A stretch of DNA of 64,000 bases from Candidatus Soleaferrea massiliensis AP7. GTDB lineage: Bacteria; Bacillota; Clostridia; Oscillospirales; Ruminococcaceae. The notes beneath the pieces are model-generated. The model worked only from the letters and a program-made list of their open reading frames with translations. It searched no databases and was not told the origin of the DNA. Shown here piece after piece: positions 61,630 to 64,000 of this stretch (the stretch's first letter is position 1; each line of letters starts with the position of its first letter). The translations under genes and the position numbers were made by a program. The stretch spans positions 1-64,000 of the forward strand of contig NZ_CCYH01000010.1 in assembly GCF_000820765.1 (NCBI RefSeq). Direction: 5' to 3'.

Positions 61630-64000
61630 TTACGCGTTTAAAATATGAAGCTTGATCCGCAGCAGGTCTAAGACGTTAAGCCTGCCGTTTCCATCCATAT
61701 CCGCCGCCCTGAAGGCTGCGGCGTCCGAAAGCCCGCTGCTCAGGATGGCCGCTTTGACCTGTAAGAGATCCGAAACGCCGATTTTTCCGTTGCCGTCCAC
61801 ATCGCCGCCGATGACGACGGTGCCGCTCTGCAGGACCTCTCCGCCGGCGGTCAGCACGGCTTCGCAGCCGGTGCCGACCAGCGCGTCGCCCTCAAGCTCA
61901 TTACCATCCTTGTCAACGATGCTCAGCGCCGCGTCGACATTTTCGGAGGTGTGGGAGAGCTTCTCCAGCAATGTGGAAGCGGTGGTATTCTCCTGTACGC
62001 CGTTTACATAGCCCTCGCTGTCCAGCGCGATGGAAGCGTCGTTCGAGGTGATTTCACCCGCCGCGTTCACCTCGCTGAGTGCGATGGCGCTCAGGTTCAT
62101 GTTTGCCCAGGTGTCGTCGTAGACCTTGTCAACCAGCATGCGGACCGTCAGCACATCGTCCGGATTGTCCAGCTTGTAGTTGATCGTGAAGACGCGGCAG
62201 AGCGCGCCGGAGGTGGTCTGTGATTTCTCAAACGAGCTGGTTGTGCAGGCAAGCTCCTGATCGCCCGCATAGGCGGTCAGCTGGACTCTGGAAGCCCAGG
62301 AGCCGGCATAAATCTTGACCTGCTGTTCCTTTTCGCTGTATGGGAGCGTGAACTCGAAGCCACTGCCCAGCCCGTTGGCGATGCGGGCACGGCGGCTGGT
62401 TGCGGGGGAAACCGCGTTCTTGGTGCCGTCGCTGTAGACCATGTTGGTGGTGTAATCGCCGGCATTGCCCTGTGAACGTCCGATCAGCTTGATGCCGCCG
62501 ATGGATTTTTCCGTGACGTTCTTACGCTCGATAGTATCCATGTTGTCGGTGTCGAAGTAGACCCAGTCCTTGGTTCCGATGGCGGTCAGGTCCGCTTCGG
62601 CCGGGACGTTGTCCACGCGGCTCATGATTTTGGCCGGCGCGTAGATGTCGGTGACGTCCGGGGCTTCATCGGTTTCCCGCAGGCTGATGGCCTGGATGGT
62701 CAGGTTGCCGGAGTTGCCGGAATAGGATTTTTCCACATACAGCTTGACCTGTACGTCGTCGTCCGGATTCTGGGTCAGGTAGTTCACCTCGAAGACATTG
62801 CACAGCGCGCCCGAGGTGGTTTCGGTCTTGCCGAAGGTGTCGCTGTAGAGGGTTTCGCCGTTGATGGTGAGCTGCAGGCGGACGGTGGATGCCCAGGAGC
62901 CCGCGTAGACACGAAGCTTCTGCATCCTGCCGCTGGCCGGGAGCTTAAACGAGAAGCCGTTGTTCACGCCGTTGGCTTTGTAGCCGGTGTGGTTGTTTGA
63001 CGGGGACTGCGCGCTTCCCTTGCCGTCGGTGTAGACGAAATTGGTTGTGGTGTCCCGCGCGATGTCGTTGGCCAGGACACCAAGCGGCGTCACATCGGTG
63101 ATGAAGCTTTCGGGGATGTCCTTGCGCGCGTAGCTCTGCAGTGCGGCACTGCCGAACTGCGCCCAGTCCTTCGCGCCCTCCTCGGTCAGGTTGGCGCTTG
63201 CCGGCGCCGCGCCGACCGTACCGGCCGCATACGGCTCCTTGCTTGGGACGATGGTCTTGATGGTGATCGGGAGAACCTTCTCCACGACCGCGGATTCATA
63301 GGTGACCTTGACGCCCAGCTTGATGGTCTTGTCCAGCTCCGGCAGGCTCGGACGGATGACCGCGCCGGTTTCGGAGATGCGGGAGACATCATAGTTCACA
63401 AATTCAAATTGACTGCCGTAGATCGGTCCGGTGACGTCGAAGTTCAGGTCAGTTTTGACATTTTTGACGCTTTCATTCCCGTTCAGAATGGCGTCGATGG
63501 TCTTCTCAAAGTCGATCGCGGCACGCTCGGCGTCGGACTTCGGCTCCTCTTCCGGAACCTGGTTCACGATGTCGCTCATATCGCTCGGAACGCCGTCCTT
63601 GATGCCGACGACTGATACGTAGTATTTCTGGTAGTTGTCGAGGCCGGTGATTGTATAAGGAAGGCTTTCGGTTTCGAAGGTCTGCGTCAGTCCCATCGGG
63701 TCGGTGCCGCAGAGGACCTCGAAGCTGTCATACTGTCCCTCGGCTGCGTCTGCGCTGACGGTGAGCTGGCCGTTGCCGGATGCGAGCGTCACGTTCTGCG
63801 GGATGGCCGGCGGCTTCGGATACTCGGTTCCGCCGTCCTCCAGGATGACGCCCTTGAGGGTGATTTTGCCGGTTTTTCCGGACTGGTTCTGCGCAATGCG
63901 GTATTCGGCCATCAAATATTTGCCGTCGCTTGCCGCGCGGAACGGGATTTCAACCATGACGACGTGTTCCTCGTCGCCGGCTGTGATGGTTTTGGTGAAG
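61630..64000 (-). CDS. Dockerin protein, 5' end beyond the window
   Basis: The visible 789 codons are open to the right edge without a stop. Reading toward the C-terminus: a galactose-binding-like end, a fibronectin-III domain, an atrophied bacterial Ig-like domain, two similar sandwich modules of about 175 residues (each with VYAGSWAS and TTSGALC), the pre-dockerin module with LVGTGCE, and a dockerin (GGDVDGNGKIGVSD, ADMDGNGRLNVLD). No catalytic domain is seen in this part; it may lie upstream. The paired modules look like carbohydrate-binding domains seen in other secreted glycosidases, without a firm CBM family. Confidence 0.88.
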   Translation of the reverse strand, partial: FTKTITAGDEEHVVMVEIPFRAASDGKYLMAEYRIAQNQSGKTGKITLKGVILEDGGTEYPKPPAIPQNVTLASGNGQLTVSADAAEGQYDSFEVLCGTDPMGLTQTFETESLPYTITGLDNYQKYYVSVVGIKDGVPSDMSDIVNQVPEEEPKSDAERAAIDFEKTIDAILNGNESVKNVKTDLNFDVTGPIYGSQFEFVNYDVSRISETGAVIRPSLPELDKTIKLGVKVTYESAVVEKVLPITIKTIVPSKEPYAAGTVGAAPASANLTEEGAKDWAQFGSAALQSYARKDIPESFITDVTPLGVLANDIARDTTTNFVYTDGKGSAQSPSNNHTGYKANGVNNGFSFKLPASGRMQKLRVYAGSWASTVRLQLTINGETLYSDTFGKTETTSGALCNVFEVNYLTQNPDDDVQVKLYVEKSYSGNSGNLTIQAISLRETDEAPDVTDIYAPAKIMSRVDNVPAEADLTAIGTKDWVYFDTDNMDTIERKNVTEKSIGGIKLIGRSQGNAGDYTTNMVYSDGTKNAVSPATSRRARIANGLGSGFEFTLPYSEKEQQVKIYAGSWASRVQLTAYAGDQELACTTSSFEKSQTTSGALCRVFTINYKLDNPDDVLTVRMLVDKVYDDTWANMNLSAIALSEVNAAGEITSNDASIALDSEGYVNGVQENTTASTLLEKLSHTSENVDAALSIVDKDGNELEGDALVGTGCEAVLTAGGEVLQSGTVVIGGDVDGNGKIGVSDLLQVKAAILSSGLSDAAAFRAADMDGNGRLNVLDLLRIKLHILNA

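Overview
The window comes from a Gram-positive anaerobe of the class Clostridia (Bacillota), probably a fibre- or glycan-degrading gut member near the Ruminococcaceae/Oscillospirales. The grounds are the Firmicute gene order (YaaO-like enzyme, darA, holB, ricT), strong GGAGG ribosome binding sites, TTGACA/TATAAT promoters, sortase-type and dockerin-type secreted enzymes, FIVAR and NPCBM modules, and DRTGG and AzlCD genes. This is inferred from gene content; no 16S rRNA gene is present.

Layout. 1-4.4 kb: housekeeping genes on the minus strand (ferredoxin, RicT, DNA polymerase III delta', c-di-AMP receptor, YaaO-like PLP enzyme). 4.9-39 kb: a carbohydrate-degradation island made of three domain-permuted GH3 enzymes, a GH27 alpha-galactosidase-type enzyme, a GH97 enzyme on the opposite strand, and a 3246-residue polypeptide holding two complete GH2 beta-galactosidases in tandem. 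All have signal peptides. Five end in a dockerin; the first GH3 instead ends in a sortase-type wall anchor. Small genes (CBS protein, QueG-like protein, three acetyltransferases) lie between them. 39-61 kb: ordinary cell functions: FetAB-type exporter, KtrB-type K+ channel, Nudix hydrolase, orphan ABC ATPase, TrmN6, PHP and DRTGG proteins, MATE exporter, AcpS, Nnr, lipoprotein, orphan MazF, CorA, regulators, tRNA-Lys, a YtrA-type GntR/ABC operon and AzlCD. 61.6-64 kb: the 3' part of another dockerin protein that runs off the right edge.

The island encodes mainly exo-acting glycosidases that would work outside the cell, removing terminal beta-glucosyl/xylosyl, alpha-galactosyl, alpha-glucosyl and beta-galactosyl groups. 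The shared dockerins point to assembly on a cohesin scaffold encoded elsewhere. No cohesin, sugar transporter or dedicated sugar regulator is present, so each enzyme appears to have its own promoter (clear for GH3-A, GH3-B, GH27, GH97 and GH2; GH3-C probably follows GH3-B).

Smaller-scale signals include a perfect operator over the ytrA-type promoter, a 21-bp-period direct repeat upstream of the GH27 promoter, an intrinsic terminator in the MATE leader, a short upstream ORF before corA, a decayed integrase next to tRNA-Lys, and several repeat families. Many very long open frames opposite the glycosidase genes are codon-bias shadows and are not annotated.
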